Of a DNA stretch of 22,483 nt, positions 15,626-21,690 are shown piece by piece; position 1 is the first letter of the stretch; each line of letters begins with the position of its first letter. The stretch spans positions 1-22,483 of the forward strand of contig DATKDU010000072.1 of NCBI GenBank assembly GCA_035512595.1. Reading direction: 5' to 3'. This stretch comes from DATKDU01 sp035512595 (GTDB lineage: Bacteria > Planctomycetota > Planctomycetia > Pirellulales > Pirellulaceae). The notes beneath the pieces are model-generated. The model was not told where the DNA came from, did no database searches, and was given only the letters and a program-made list of their open reading frames with translations. Both the position numbers and the translations under genes were made by a program.

Positions 15626-15943
15626 ATGGGGAATGATCTGAAAATACGCCTTCGCGCGGACTTCAACGGTCTCTTCCAGGGTGGGACGATCCTGTGCCTA
15701 TCACATACCGACACTTGCCCAGATGAGAACGGCAACCAAGTCTCGCTGCAGGCGGGCATGGTGGTGACCGCCTATGAGGAAAACGTCGAAAACGGTATCC
15801 GGGACGATCTCGTCGCCAGTGGCGTCGTCGAGCCATCGCCTTCCTGGCTCCAATGCCGCGGCTCCCGCTGGATTCTTCGGATCGACGAGGATGGGGTGCG
15901 GCTTCAATCTAAACTCGGCTCTACAGATTCGCGGCTGAAATGA
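15626..15943 (+). CDS. Conserved-looking hypothetical protein between clpS and mtaB
   Basis: The 105-residue acidic protein starts four bases after the clpS stop and its stop overlaps the mtaB start as ATGA, so the three genes are translationally coupled. There is no signal peptide or membrane helix, so it should be cytoplasmic. Its body reads like a small beta-rich domain: GTILCLSHTDTCPDENGNQV, then VVTAYEENVENGIRDDLVAS and a C-terminal RGSRWILRIDEDGVR. I do not recognise a family. Two Cys (24 and 31, CLSHTDTC) are not in a metal-binding pattern that I can name. GGGA just upstream of ATG 15626 is a short ribosome-binding site. Position suggests a link to translation or proteolysis, but this is context only. 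Confidence 0.75.
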   Translation: MGNDLKIRLRADFNGLFQGGTILCLSHTDTCPDENGNQVSLQAGMVVTAYEENVENGIRDDLVASGVVEPSPSWLQCRGSRWILRIDEDGVRLQSKLGSTDSRLK

Positions 15944-17268
15944 CAGCCAAGCTAAAAACCCTCACCCTTGGCTGCAAGGTCAACCAGTACGAAACCGAAC
16001 TGGTCCGCGAGGGGCTGGCGCGCATCGGTTTTCAGGATGCGGGCGGGGACGAGACGGCCGACCTGTGCCTGGTCAACACCTGCACGGTGACGCACGAGGG
16101 GGATGCCAAGAGCCGGCAGGCCATTCGCCGCCTGGCGCGCGAAAACCCCGACGCGCGGATCGTCGTCATGGGCTGCTACGCCACGCGAGCGCCGGACGAA
16201 TTGGCAAAGCTTCCCGGCGTCGCGGAAGTACTCACCGACAAGCGGGAAATCCCCGACCTGCTGATGCGCTTTGGCGTCGTCGATTTGCCGAACGGCATTT
16301 CCCGCTTCAGCGGTCATCATCGGGCCTTTTTGAAAGTGCAGGACGGCTGTCTGCTGCGGTGCAGCTACTGCATCATTCCCTACGTCCGGCCGCACGTTGC
16401 CAGCCGCGAGCCCGCGCACATCGAGGCGGAGGTGCTGCGGCTGCTTGACCGCGGCTACCGAGAATTCGTCCTCACCGGCATTCACTTGGGGCACTACGGC
16501 GTGGAGCAGAACCGCGGCCGGCCGAAGGATCAATGGCTCCGCCTGTCGCACCTGGTACGGCGGCTGGCCGAACTGCCGGGGAATTTTCGCCTGCGATTGT
16601 CGAGCATCGAGGCAACCGAGACGACGCGCGAGCTGATTGCCGTCATGGCCGAGTTTCCCCGCAAGGTCGCCCCGCACTTGCACGTCTGTCTGCAAAGCGG
16701 CAGCGACGCCGTCTTGCGGCGAATGCGCCGCCGCTGGTCGAGCCGCATGTTCCTCGGCCGCTGCGACCTTGTCCGCGAGAGCCTCGATCTGCCGGCATTG
16801 ACGACCGACGTGATCGTCGGCTTTCCCGGCGAGACTGACGCAGATTTTGAGGCCACGCTGCGCGTCTGCCGCGAAGCCGGCTTTTCGAAGATTCACATCT
16901 TTCCGTTCAGCCCGCGGAAGGGGACGCCGGCGGCTGAAATGCCGGATCAGATTCCACCCGGGCTGAAGGCGGAGCGAGTCCAGCGATTGACCGAACTGGC
17001 GGAAGAGCTGCGGCAAGCCTATGCCCGGCAGCTCATTGGCCGTCGATTGTCTCTACTCGTCGAAGGGGTCACGGCCGACGCCGTCCCGCACTGGGCAGGG
17101 ACCTCGTGCCGCTATTCGCTGGTGGAGATTGCCGGCCGCTTTGCCGGCCGATCGGGAGATCTGGTAAGCGTCCAGGCCGATGACGTGCAGGAAGGTCGCG
17201 TCATCGGCCATGTCTTGGGGACTCGCGTCCGTAGAACGGATTTTAATCCGTTCCATGAAACGGAATGA
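15940..17268 (+). CDS. mtaB: tRNA t6A37 C2-methylthiotransferase MtaB
   Basis: MtaB is a radical-SAM enzyme that adds a methylthio group to C2 of t6A at position 37 of tRNAs reading ANN codons, giving ms2t6A. The 442-residue protein has the N-terminal UPF0004 domain with the three cluster-binding cysteines Cys12 (TLGCKVNQYE), Cys48 (VNTCTV) and Cys79 (MGCYA), and the radical-SAM motif Cys137-x3-Cys141-x2-Cys144 (GCLLRCSYCIIPY). A C-terminal TRAM-like region follows from about 365. TLGCKVNQYE with an N-terminal LKTLTLGC start favours MtaB over MiaB or RimO. Its ATG overlaps the preceding stop as ATGA. The final 12 residues (RRTDFNPFHETE) and the TGA stop are encoded by a palindromic repeat (17231-17280), the stop lying in a hairpin loop. 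That tail is probably not part of the functional fold. Confidence 0.93.
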   Translation: MTAKLKTLTLGCKVNQYETELVREGLARIGFQDAGGDETADLCLVNTCTVTHEGDAKSRQAIRRLARENPDARIVVMGCYATRAPDELAKLPGVAEVLTDKREIPDLLMRFGVVDLPNGISRFSGHHRAFLKVQDGCLLRCSYCIIPYVRPHVASREPAHIEAEVLRLLDRGYREFVLTGIHLGHYGVEQNRGRPKDQWLRLSHLVRRLAELPGNFRLRLSSIEATETTRELIAVMAEFPRKVAPHLHVCLQSGSDAVLRRMRRRWSSRMFLGRCDLVRESLDLPALTTDVIVGFPGETDADFEATLRVCREAGFSKIHIFPFSPRKGTPAAEMPDQIPPGLKAERVQRLTELAEELRQAYARQLIGRRLSLLVEGVTADAVPHWAGTSCRYSLVEIAGRFAGRSGDLVSVQADDVQEGRVIGHVLGTRVRRTDFNPFHETE

Positions 17269-17280
17269 ATTCCGTTCTAC
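17231..17280. repeat. Composite palindromic element GTAGAACGGA...TCCGTTCTAC at mtaB 3' end
   Basis: Perfect 10-bp terminal inverted repeats, GTAGAACGGA (17231-17240) and TCCGTTCTAC (17271-17280), enclose two inner hairpins. The left one is AACGGAT (17235-17241), loop TTTA, ATCCGTT (17246-17252). The right one is AACGGAA (17259-17265), loop TGAA, TTCCGTT (17270-17276). It has the same GTAG...CTAC plan as the copies at 2428 and 12240 but a different stem. It lies between two convergent genes and contains the mtaB stop, so it could serve as a shared 3'-end structure. Confidence 0.8.
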
Positions 17281-17283
17281 GCT

Positions 17284-17823
17284 CTACCGCCCCAGCCGAA
17301 CGGTAAAGCCGCCGCCGCCAAAGTACCAGTCGCTCGGACCCAGGTCGATTCGACCGAAGGACGTGCGCGAGTCAAACCGCCGGCCGCCAAGCCGGCGGAC
17401 GTCGTCGTGAATATGGTGGACGAGGTCATCCATGCAGCGCATCAACTCGCGGACGTGCCGGTGGCTGCCGCGATGATGGCTGACGCCGCGCAGCGTATCC
17501 TCCAGGTGGTGAAACGCGTTTTCCATCCGCGTCACTTCCCGCTCCAGCGTGCTGGGGCTCGCACGGGCAGCGGCATAGCTCATCATGCGACGAGCGGAAC
17601 GATGAACGTTGAGCGCGTCGGAGAGCAGATGCGCCGTAAAGGGCTGCCCGCGAAAGTGAATGCGAATTTCGTCGTACAGCTCGCGGCTGTGATTGGCCAA
17701 CGAAGCGGCCTGATTGCGAATCTCATCGTGGGGATCGCGGCGGTGGTCGGCCCACACGTTCGTGCCGAGAGCCGAAACCAACGTCAGGGTCAAAAGCGAG
17801 GTCAGGAGGATGCGGCGGGTCAT
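17284..17823 (-). CDS. Secreted helical protein of unknown function, paralogue A
   Basis: The 179-residue protein has a Sec signal peptide (MTRRILLTSLLTLTLVSALG, likely cleaved after NVWA) and a mature part that is mostly helical and rich in His and Arg. It is clearly homologous to the product of the next gene upstream (18060-18704). Shared blocks are ADHR after the signal, LxxHSRELYDEIRxH, ASPSTLEREVxxMExxF, DDLVHHIHDDVRRL and the C-terminal WYFGGGGFTVRLGR. The conserved tail at the very C-terminus suggests a functional sorting or interaction motif. A good ribosome-binding site (GGAAGGTG) precedes ATG 17823. The stop is 3 bp from a palindromic element shared with convergent mtaB. I do not recognise a named family; a periplasmic or surface structural role is a guess. 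Confidence 0.8.
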   Translation of the reverse strand: MTRRILLTSLLTLTLVSALGTNVWADHRRDPHDEIRNQAASLANHSRELYDEIRIHFRGQPFTAHLLSDALNVHRSARRMMSYAAARASPSTLEREVTRMENAFHHLEDTLRGVSHHRGSHRHVRELMRCMDDLVHHIHDDVRRLGGRRFDSRTSFGRIDLGPSDWYFGGGGFTVRLGR

Positions 17824-18006
17824 GGGTTCACCTTCCAGGGTGGGGATTGTTTACCCGCGGCATTTCGTAGCCGCCGGGAGTATCCAGCCCTTTTGCGAAC
17901 GTTGGACCAATTGCCGACGCTACGTCGCAAACGTCAGCGCAAGTCATTGCCAAAAAGCCGCTTGCGATGCGCCGCCTGATCGCGTGGCATACTTACAGCG
18001 GCCGAA

Positions 18007-18029
18007 GGTGACATCAGAGTGATGTCACC
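18007..18029. repeat. Palindrome between the two paralogous genes
   Basis: GGTGACATC (18007-18015), loop AGAGT, GATGTCACC (18021-18029): a perfect 9-bp stem. It lies 30 bp after the stop of paralogue B on the minus strand. No T-run follows, so it may be a 3'-end stabiliser or repeat rather than an intrinsic terminator. Confidence 0.65.
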
Positions 18030-18059
18030 GGCATTGCTCAAAGAGAGACTCGTCGCCTG

Positions 18060-18704
18060 TTACCGTCCCAGCGGAATGGTGAAGCGGCGGCCATCGAAGT
18101 AGAAGCCATCGGGACCGACGCGAACTGCGGGAGGATCGACATAGTCGGCAGCGCGCCGCTCAACTTCCTGCACGCGGGGGAGCGGCTCCACGGTGCGATA
18201 GCCGTAGTTGCCCGGCGTCGGACGCTGCGGAGTTGATCCGGCCGCCTGGGCCGCGGCCTCTTGATCCCGCAGCGCGCGAATGCCGTCGTGCGCCTGATGA
18301 ACCAGCCCGTCGATCCGCGCCAGCCGCTTGCGGGCCGGCGGAACGGGCACCCGGGCCTGGCGAAGATCCTGGAATTGCTCCTCGACTGCCTGGAATGTCT
18401 TTTCCAGCCACCGGACTTCGCGCTCCAGGCGGCTGGGCGAGGCGCCATCCAGCGCCTGATCGTTGAGCCGGCGCGCGGTTCGCCACAACTCGCGGGCATC
18501 CGTCAAGAGCTGCGCCTGTTCGTCGTCTCCTTCGGCATGGCTGCGGACTTCGTAGTACAGCCGCCGGGTGTGGCTGTCCAGCAGCGCCGAATGCGTCTCG
18601 ATCTGTTCGCGAAGATTGGCGACCGTGCGATGATCCGCGCGAAGAGCCGGCGCCCCTGCGAACGAAGCGGTAAGCAAAACTCCCCAAACGACGGCGCGGC
18701 GCAT
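18060..18704 (-). CDS. Secreted helical protein of unknown function, paralogue B
   Basis: The 214-residue product starts with a signal peptide (MRRAVVWGVLLTASFAGAPA, cleavage probably at LRA-DH). The mature part is helical: LDSHTRRLYYEVRSH, a block around ARELWRTARRLNDQALDG, then ASPSRLEREVRWLEKTFQAV, a region predicted coiled-coil by eye. A Pro/Gly-rich linker (about 160-195) and the C-terminal FYFDGRRFTIPLGR follow. It is about 35 residues longer than paralogue A, mainly in the linker. AGGTGA lies just before ATG 18704, and the same kind of site precedes paralogue A. The spacing of 236 bp between the two genes, with a palindrome in it, leaves it open whether they are co-transcribed. No enzymatic motif is visible. 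Confidence 0.8.
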   Translation of the reverse strand: MRRAVVWGVLLTASFAGAPALRADHRTVANLREQIETHSALLDSHTRRLYYEVRSHAEGDDEQAQLLTDARELWRTARRLNDQALDGASPSRLEREVRWLEKTFQAVEEQFQDLRQARVPVPPARKRLARIDGLVHQAHDGIRALRDQEAAAQAAGSTPQRPTPGNYGYRTVEPLPRVQEVERRAADYVDPPAVRVGPDGFYFDGRRFTIPLGR

Positions 18705-19130
18705 AAGTCACCTGTATTGGTTCGCGTAAACGGGGGCCTGGAGGCAGGCCGCCTTCATGAAACATGCGGGACAAAACGCCCTTTGCCAAGGAAAATCGCG
18801 CAAGTAGCGGCCCCGCCAGACTTTCCGGCACCGGGCCGGCATCCACGAGCCCGAAGCGCCAGCGAGGGACCGGCGTCCATTTGCAATGGTTTGGGGGATG
18901 GCCGGCGTGGATTCGCCAGGTGAGTCACCCCGATCGTGCGTGCGGGGATTTTGTGGGTTCGCGAGCCGCCGCGACGAGGGCCACTGGTGCCCCTTGGCGC
19001 TGTCGGCACTCGTGGACCACCGGCAGACGTTGGGCATCGCACCGGAGCAGCGGCATATTCGGCAGTGCCATCCGGTTATTCGTGGTAAACTTGGAGCAAC
19101 AAACGGAGCGGAGCACTTGGAGAGAGTCGG
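18705..19130. other. Spacer between paralogue B and the toxin-antitoxin pair
   Basis: 426 bp between divergent genes. It contains an arm of the ACAAGCCC element at 18845-18869 and otherwise nothing I can identify. GGAGAG at 19119-19124 is the ribosome-binding site of the antitoxin gene. No convincing promoter pair was found for either direction. Confidence 0.45.
18845..18890. repeat. Partial ACAAGCCC element, reverse orientation
   Basis: Arm ACGAGCCCGAAGCGCC AGCGAGGGA at 18845-18869 is followed by GGCGTCCATTTGC, which matches the reverse complement of the centre of the copy at 2323-2400 (CGAATGGAC). This suggests that the copy is inverted and has lost its second arm. Confidence 0.55.
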
Positions 19131-19346
19131 ATGATTCAGCCCAGCTTGGAAAAGCGTGTGGAATCGCTCGAGGCTCAGGTTGCCGAACTGCGCGCGCGGC
19201 CAAATGCGCCCAAGGACTGGCGGCGAACGATTGGTGCGTTCACCGATGACGCTGGTATGCTGGAGATTCTGAAAGAGGCCATGCGTCTGCGAGAGGCGGA
19301 CCGTAAGAAGGTCCGCAAAGTGACGAAGCGCAAGGGCAAACGATGA
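19131..19346 (+). CDS. Putative antitoxin of the downstream VapC, coiled-coil type
   Basis: The 71-residue basic protein starts with a short heptad-like helix (LEKRVESLEAQVAELRAR) followed by KDWRRTIGAFTDDAGMLEILKEAMRLREADR and a Lys/Arg-rich tail. It lacks the AbrB, RHH or Phd DNA-binding signatures of common VapB proteins. The layout (coiled coil, then W-x-x-x-x-G-x-F-x-D-D, then EAMRLxxxxR) is one I know from small proteins encoded directly before PIN-domain toxins in planctomycetes and cyanobacteria. It would bind and block VapC and perhaps repress the operon. GGAGAG six bases before ATG 19131 supports the start. Its stop overlaps the vapC start (ATGA), as expected for a toxin-antitoxin pair. 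Confidence 0.75.
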   Translation: MIQPSLEKRVESLEAQVAELRARPNAPKDWRRTIGAFTDDAGMLEILKEAMRLREADRKKVRKVTKRKGKR

Positions 19347-19771
19347 TCCTGCTGGATACGGATCATTTCAGCATCGTCTCGGATAGCCGCGACGCGCTGC
19401 ATGCGCCGCTCATTGCCCGGCTGAACAGCGCTGGCGATTCTCTTGCCCTGCCGATCGTGTCCGTCGAGGAGCAGTTGCGCGGCTGGCTGAAGCTCGTTCA
19501 CAGCGGGACAAACGTCGCCAAACAGGTGTTCCCCTACGACCGGCTTGCGCGGCTGATCGAAACGCTGGCCCAGTGGGAGCTTGCCCGCTTCGGCGAGCCG
19601 GCGGCTGCTGATTTCGTGAGCCTGCGCAAACAGCGAATTCGAATCGGAACTCAGGATCTGAAGATCGCGGCAATCGCGAAGGTCAACGATGCGTTGCTGT
19701 TATCCGCCAATCTTGTTGACTTTGAGCAAGTGCCGGGGCTGCGGGTGGAGGATTGGCTGCACCGAAAATAA
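19343..19771 (+). CDS. vapC: PIN-domain ribonuclease toxin, VapC type
   Basis: VapC toxins are Mg2+-dependent RNases that cleave tRNA or rRNA. This 142-residue protein is of normal length and holds the PIN acidic residues: Asp5 (MILLDTDHFS), Glu43 (IVSVEEQLRGW), Asp105 (IGTQDLKIAA) and Asp126 (SANLVDFEQVPGL). The closing VPGLRVEDW is typical. The usual Thr before the last Asp block is Ser121, a mild change, so activity is likely preserved. The ATG overlaps the antitoxin stop by four bases, implying coupling. The gene is followed directly by a repeat-rich spacer, and the region to the right has a different base composition, in line with a mobile accessory locus. Confidence 0.9.
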   Translation: MILLDTDHFSIVSDSRDALHAPLIARLNSAGDSLALPIVSVEEQLRGWLKLVHSGTNVAKQVFPYDRLARLIETLAQWELARFGEPAAADFVSLRKQRIRIGTQDLKIAAIAKVNDALLLSANLVDFEQVPGLRVEDWLHRK

Positions 19772-19821
19772 TGGAAAAAGGACACTGGCGGCCCTCCGCT
19801 GGCGACGGATCGCGACAGCGT

Positions 19822-19907
19822 ACAAGCCCGAAGCGCAAGAGCGCAAGCGAGGGACAGCCCGTTTTGGCGGTGGATGCCGTTTCCCACTGCTTTTGCGTCG
19901 GGCTTGT
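19822..19907. repeat. Degenerate ACAAGCCC element downstream of vapC
   Basis: Left arm at 19822-19854 (ACAAGCCCGAAGCGC then an internal duplication GCGCAAGA/GCGCAAGC, AGCGAGGGA) and a diverged right arm at 19882-19907 (TTTTGCGTCGGGCTTGT end). The centre again contains CCCGTTTTGGCG. It starts 50 bp after the vapC stop. Confidence 0.6.
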
Positions 19908-19930
19908 TTTTGGCGGCGGGCGGCAATCGG

Positions 19931-19992
19931 CCGTTTGCTCGCGGGGCGGCGGCTTGTCAAAATGCCGCTGGGGGCGGTTGCGGAATGGCTGG
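19931..19992. repeat. 62-bp direct repeat, left copy
   Basis: Starts CCGTTTGCTCGCGGGGCGGC and continues through CTTGTCAAAATGCCG to ATGGCTGG. It matches 20671-20732 at 56 of 62 positions, and weaker similarity extends about 11 bp upstream. The two copies are 740 bp apart and enclose the hairpin island. Confidence 0.75.
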
Positions 19993-20017
19993 AGAAAACC
20001 GGTTGCCGTAGGTTGCA

Positions 20018-20228
20018 CCCCCGACCCCGTGTCGGGGGTTGAATGACTGAGCGGCTAGGAGCGAACGGCGCGGAAGTCACTCTCCACCGACCCCGTGTCG
20101 GTGGTTGGACGACTACCCGGCTGGGAGTCGTTGCTCCACCGACCGGGGATCGGTGGAGGCAGATTCGCGCGCGATCTTGGCGTCGATCTAGCTTGCCAGT
20201 CAGGGAACCACCGGCACGGGGCCGGTGG
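20018..20228. repeat. Four palindromes with CCCGT/ACGGG loop
   Basis: 20018-20038: CCCCCGAC, loop CCCGT, GTCGGGGG. 20084-20104: CCACCGAC, loop CCCGT, GTCGGTGG. 20136-20156: CCACCGA, loop CCGGGGA, TCGGTGG. 20208-20228: CCACCGGC, loop ACGGG, GCCGGTGG. Stems of the 1st, 2nd and 4th are perfect 8-bp helices; where they differ, both strands change together. The last has the reverse-complement loop, so it is in the opposite orientation. No gene is visible around them. Confidence 0.8.
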
Positions 20229-20257
20229 GGAATTATGACGCTGTCCCGTTTCGCAAA

Positions 20258-20275
20258 CCCGGCATGAATGCAGGG
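20258..20275. repeat. Imperfect CCCGGCA palindrome, loop TGAA
   Basis: CCCGGCA (20258-20264), loop TGAA, TGCAGGG (20269-20275), with one mismatch in a 7-bp stem. It is preceded by TCGCAAA and closely resembles the hairpin at 20598-20615, which is preceded by the same TCGCAAA. Confidence 0.6.
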
Positions 20276-20286
20276 GCCAAGGAGGG

Positions 20287-20357
20287 GTGGCTGTGGGGCC
20301 ACGAGCCAGCGCGAGTGCAGCCACGGCCGCCAGATGTGCCGCGACTCCTGGCCGTGG
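20287..20357. repeat. Longer inverted repeats within the hairpin island
   Basis: GTGGCTG (20287-20293) pairs with CAGCCAC (20318-20324), and CCACGGCC (20321-20328) pairs with GGCCGTGG (20350-20357). The two overlap at 20321-20324 and would exclude each other. Their loops are 24 and 21 nt, unlike the tight tetraloop hairpins around them. Confidence 0.45.
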
Positions 20358-20402
20358 TTCAGTTCGCTCCGCTCACGGACCTACAGCCGCCGGCCGTCAT
20401 GA

Positions 20403-20644
20403 CCCCGGTTTACCGGGGTTAGCCTTATAGGCCCGGCGTTTACGCCGGGTGATTGAGACGCCCTGATTTGGTTTTGAATTCAGGCCCGTTCACGGGCCTT
20501 ACCGCCGCGTGATCGACGCCGGCGCGGAGTGGCTCAAGCCGGGAAACGGGAAGCCTCGTGAACGAGGCTGAGCAGACGGAATCGCACACTTCGCAAACCC
20601 GGCATCAATGCCGGGCCGAAGAGGCCAAGGGCCATAAATGGCCC
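20403..20644. repeat. Six palindromes with tetraloops of TTTA, TTCA, TGAA, TCAA, TAAA type
   Basis: 20403-20418: CCCCGG, TTTA, CCGGGG. 20432-20449: CCCGGCG, TTTA, CGCCGGG. 20482-20499: AGGCCCG, TTCA, CGGGCCT. 20552-20569: AGCCTCG, TGAA, CGAGGCT. 20598-20615: CCCGGCA, TCAA, TGCCGGG. 20629-20644: GGGCCA, TAAA, TGGCCC. All stems are perfect and different; the loops are one motif read on either strand (TTCA is the complement of TGAA, TTTA of TAAA). Spacing is irregular (13-52 bp). No coding capacity or promoter is evident here. Confidence 0.8.
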
Positions 20645-20670
20645 TCGGCGTGGCGGCTCGCGGACATCGA

Positions 20671-20732
20671 CCGTTTGCTCGCGGGGCGGCGTCTTGTCAA
20701 AATGCCGTTGGCGGCGTTTGCGGGATGGTTGG
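20671..20732. repeat. 62-bp direct repeat, right copy
   Basis: Second copy of the repeat at 19931-19992, same orientation, six mismatches. Together they frame the palindrome island, as would be left by a duplication or by insertion into a repeated target. Confidence 0.75.
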
Positions 20733-20812
20733 CGTGTACGCGGTGGCGCACGGCGAGAGGCCGTGGCATACTTTCGGCTGGACCAGCCGCCGGAGAGAAT
20801 TCTACTTCTCGC

Positions 20813-21079
20813 TCAATGTCCAGCCAGAATTCTGCCAATGTTCATCCCAACAAAGCTCGCAACAATTGCTCCGATTCCCACCTTCCAACCAAAGATCCAG
20901 AACGACGAGGCGATAAATCCAACGCACATGAAACTGAGAACGCCTGGGATGTTACGTCCCGACTCCTTCCGAAAGAATGCCCCGCGGGAAAATAATGTGA
21001 ATCCCGTAACAATCGTGAAAGCAAAGGTAAACACAAGGAAGAATAGCCAAAGTAAACTCATGACACTCGGTAAGCTCAT
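20813..21079 (-). CDS. Small membrane protein of unknown function
   Basis: The 88-residue product starts MSLPSVMSLLWLFFLVFTFA and has three hydrophobic segments: about 6-28 (LLWLFFLVFTFAFTIVTGFTLF), about 45-62 (VLSFMCVGFIASSFWIF) and about 65-85 (VGIGAIVASFVGMNIGRILAG). A basic loop RGAFFRKESGRN lies between the first two. ATG 21079 is chosen because it overlaps the upstream stop as ATGA; an upstream ATG at 21112 would add 11 polar residues. I recognise no family. The gene is coupled to the 188-residue protein gene, and both lie in lower-GC DNA. Confidence 0.65.
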   Translation of the reverse strand: MSLPSVMSLLWLFFLVFTFAFTIVTGFTLFSRGAFFRKESGRNIPGVLSFMCVGFIASSFWIFGWKVGIGAIVASFVGMNIGRILAGH

Positions 21080-21642
21080 GGCACTCGCTTTCTTCTCCGT
21101 CCCCGACATTTTGAATGGCCGCTTGCCATTTCCTCGGAAATAACTCGAACATTGACGATTGTGGAATGAGCGAATGGAAATCGCAACAGCACTTGATCGG
21201 ATTTCTTTGTGATTTCCGACTTCGTTAGTGCTGACCAACGGTCCGCAGGCAGATTTTTCGCCAGGTACTCATCTTCGGCTCTTTGGCGCGCTGCCTCATC
21301 CCAAACTTCGCCTCGGGTCATGGCCTGAAATTCAGGTTCGGCCCAATCCACATGAGGAATGTACCGACGACCGTATCCAACGATGTGACACCAAACCAGC
21401 GTGTCGATAATGGCGAGGATATCGCGATGATCTACTTCGACCTCGTGAAGGTAGCGTCCGACAGCACCCGCGAGAATTGGCGGCGTTTGTACGCACCATA
21501 CCACTTGATCTTCCTGAAGAATTCCATATAGCTTGCGCTGAGCCTCGACAATAAGCGGCTCGTCTCTGTAGGTTCCGCGACCGAGGTCAATTCGACCTCG
21601 AAACTCTCTCAGGTTGTAGCCCTGATCCGTGTGTACGCGCAT
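21076..21642 (-). CDS. Hypothetical soluble protein, 188 residues
   Basis: There is no signal peptide or membrane helix. The sequence mixes acidic and aromatic segments: GRIDLGRGTYRDEPLIVEAQ, then VVWCVQTPPILAGAVGRYLH, VDHRDILAIIDTLVWCHIVG and YIPHVDWAEPEFQAM. The C-terminus is very basic (KCRGRRRKRVP). The His/Asp/Trp-rich middle might form an enzyme or immunity-type domain, but I recognise no family and assign no function. The stop overlaps the start of the small membrane protein gene (ATGA), so the two are probably co-translated. ATG 21642 has no visible Shine-Dalgarno. Codon use is less G/C-biased at third positions than in the housekeeping genes to the left. Confidence 0.65.
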   Translation of the reverse strand: MRVHTDQGYNLREFRGRIDLGRGTYRDEPLIVEAQRKLYGILQEDQVVWCVQTPPILAGAVGRYLHEVEVDHRDILAIIDTLVWCHIVGYGRRYIPHVDWAEPEFQAMTRGEVWDEAARQRAEDEYLAKNLPADRWSALTKSEITKKSDQVLLRFPFAHSTIVNVRVISEEMASGHSKCRGRRRKRVP

Positions 21643-21690
21643 TCGGTGTGTTGGTAACGCTAAGTCGGTTGACTCACTTCGATTGCCGCG

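Noticed and set aside
20018..20644. CRISPR array
   Set aside because: The units are palindromes of different sequence with irregular 13-52 bp spacing; there is no constant direct repeat, no uniform spacer and no cas gene.
20558..20995. Plus-strand frame of 145 codons
   Set aside because: It runs through hairpins, the direct repeat and the antisense of the membrane-protein gene; composition is not protein-like.
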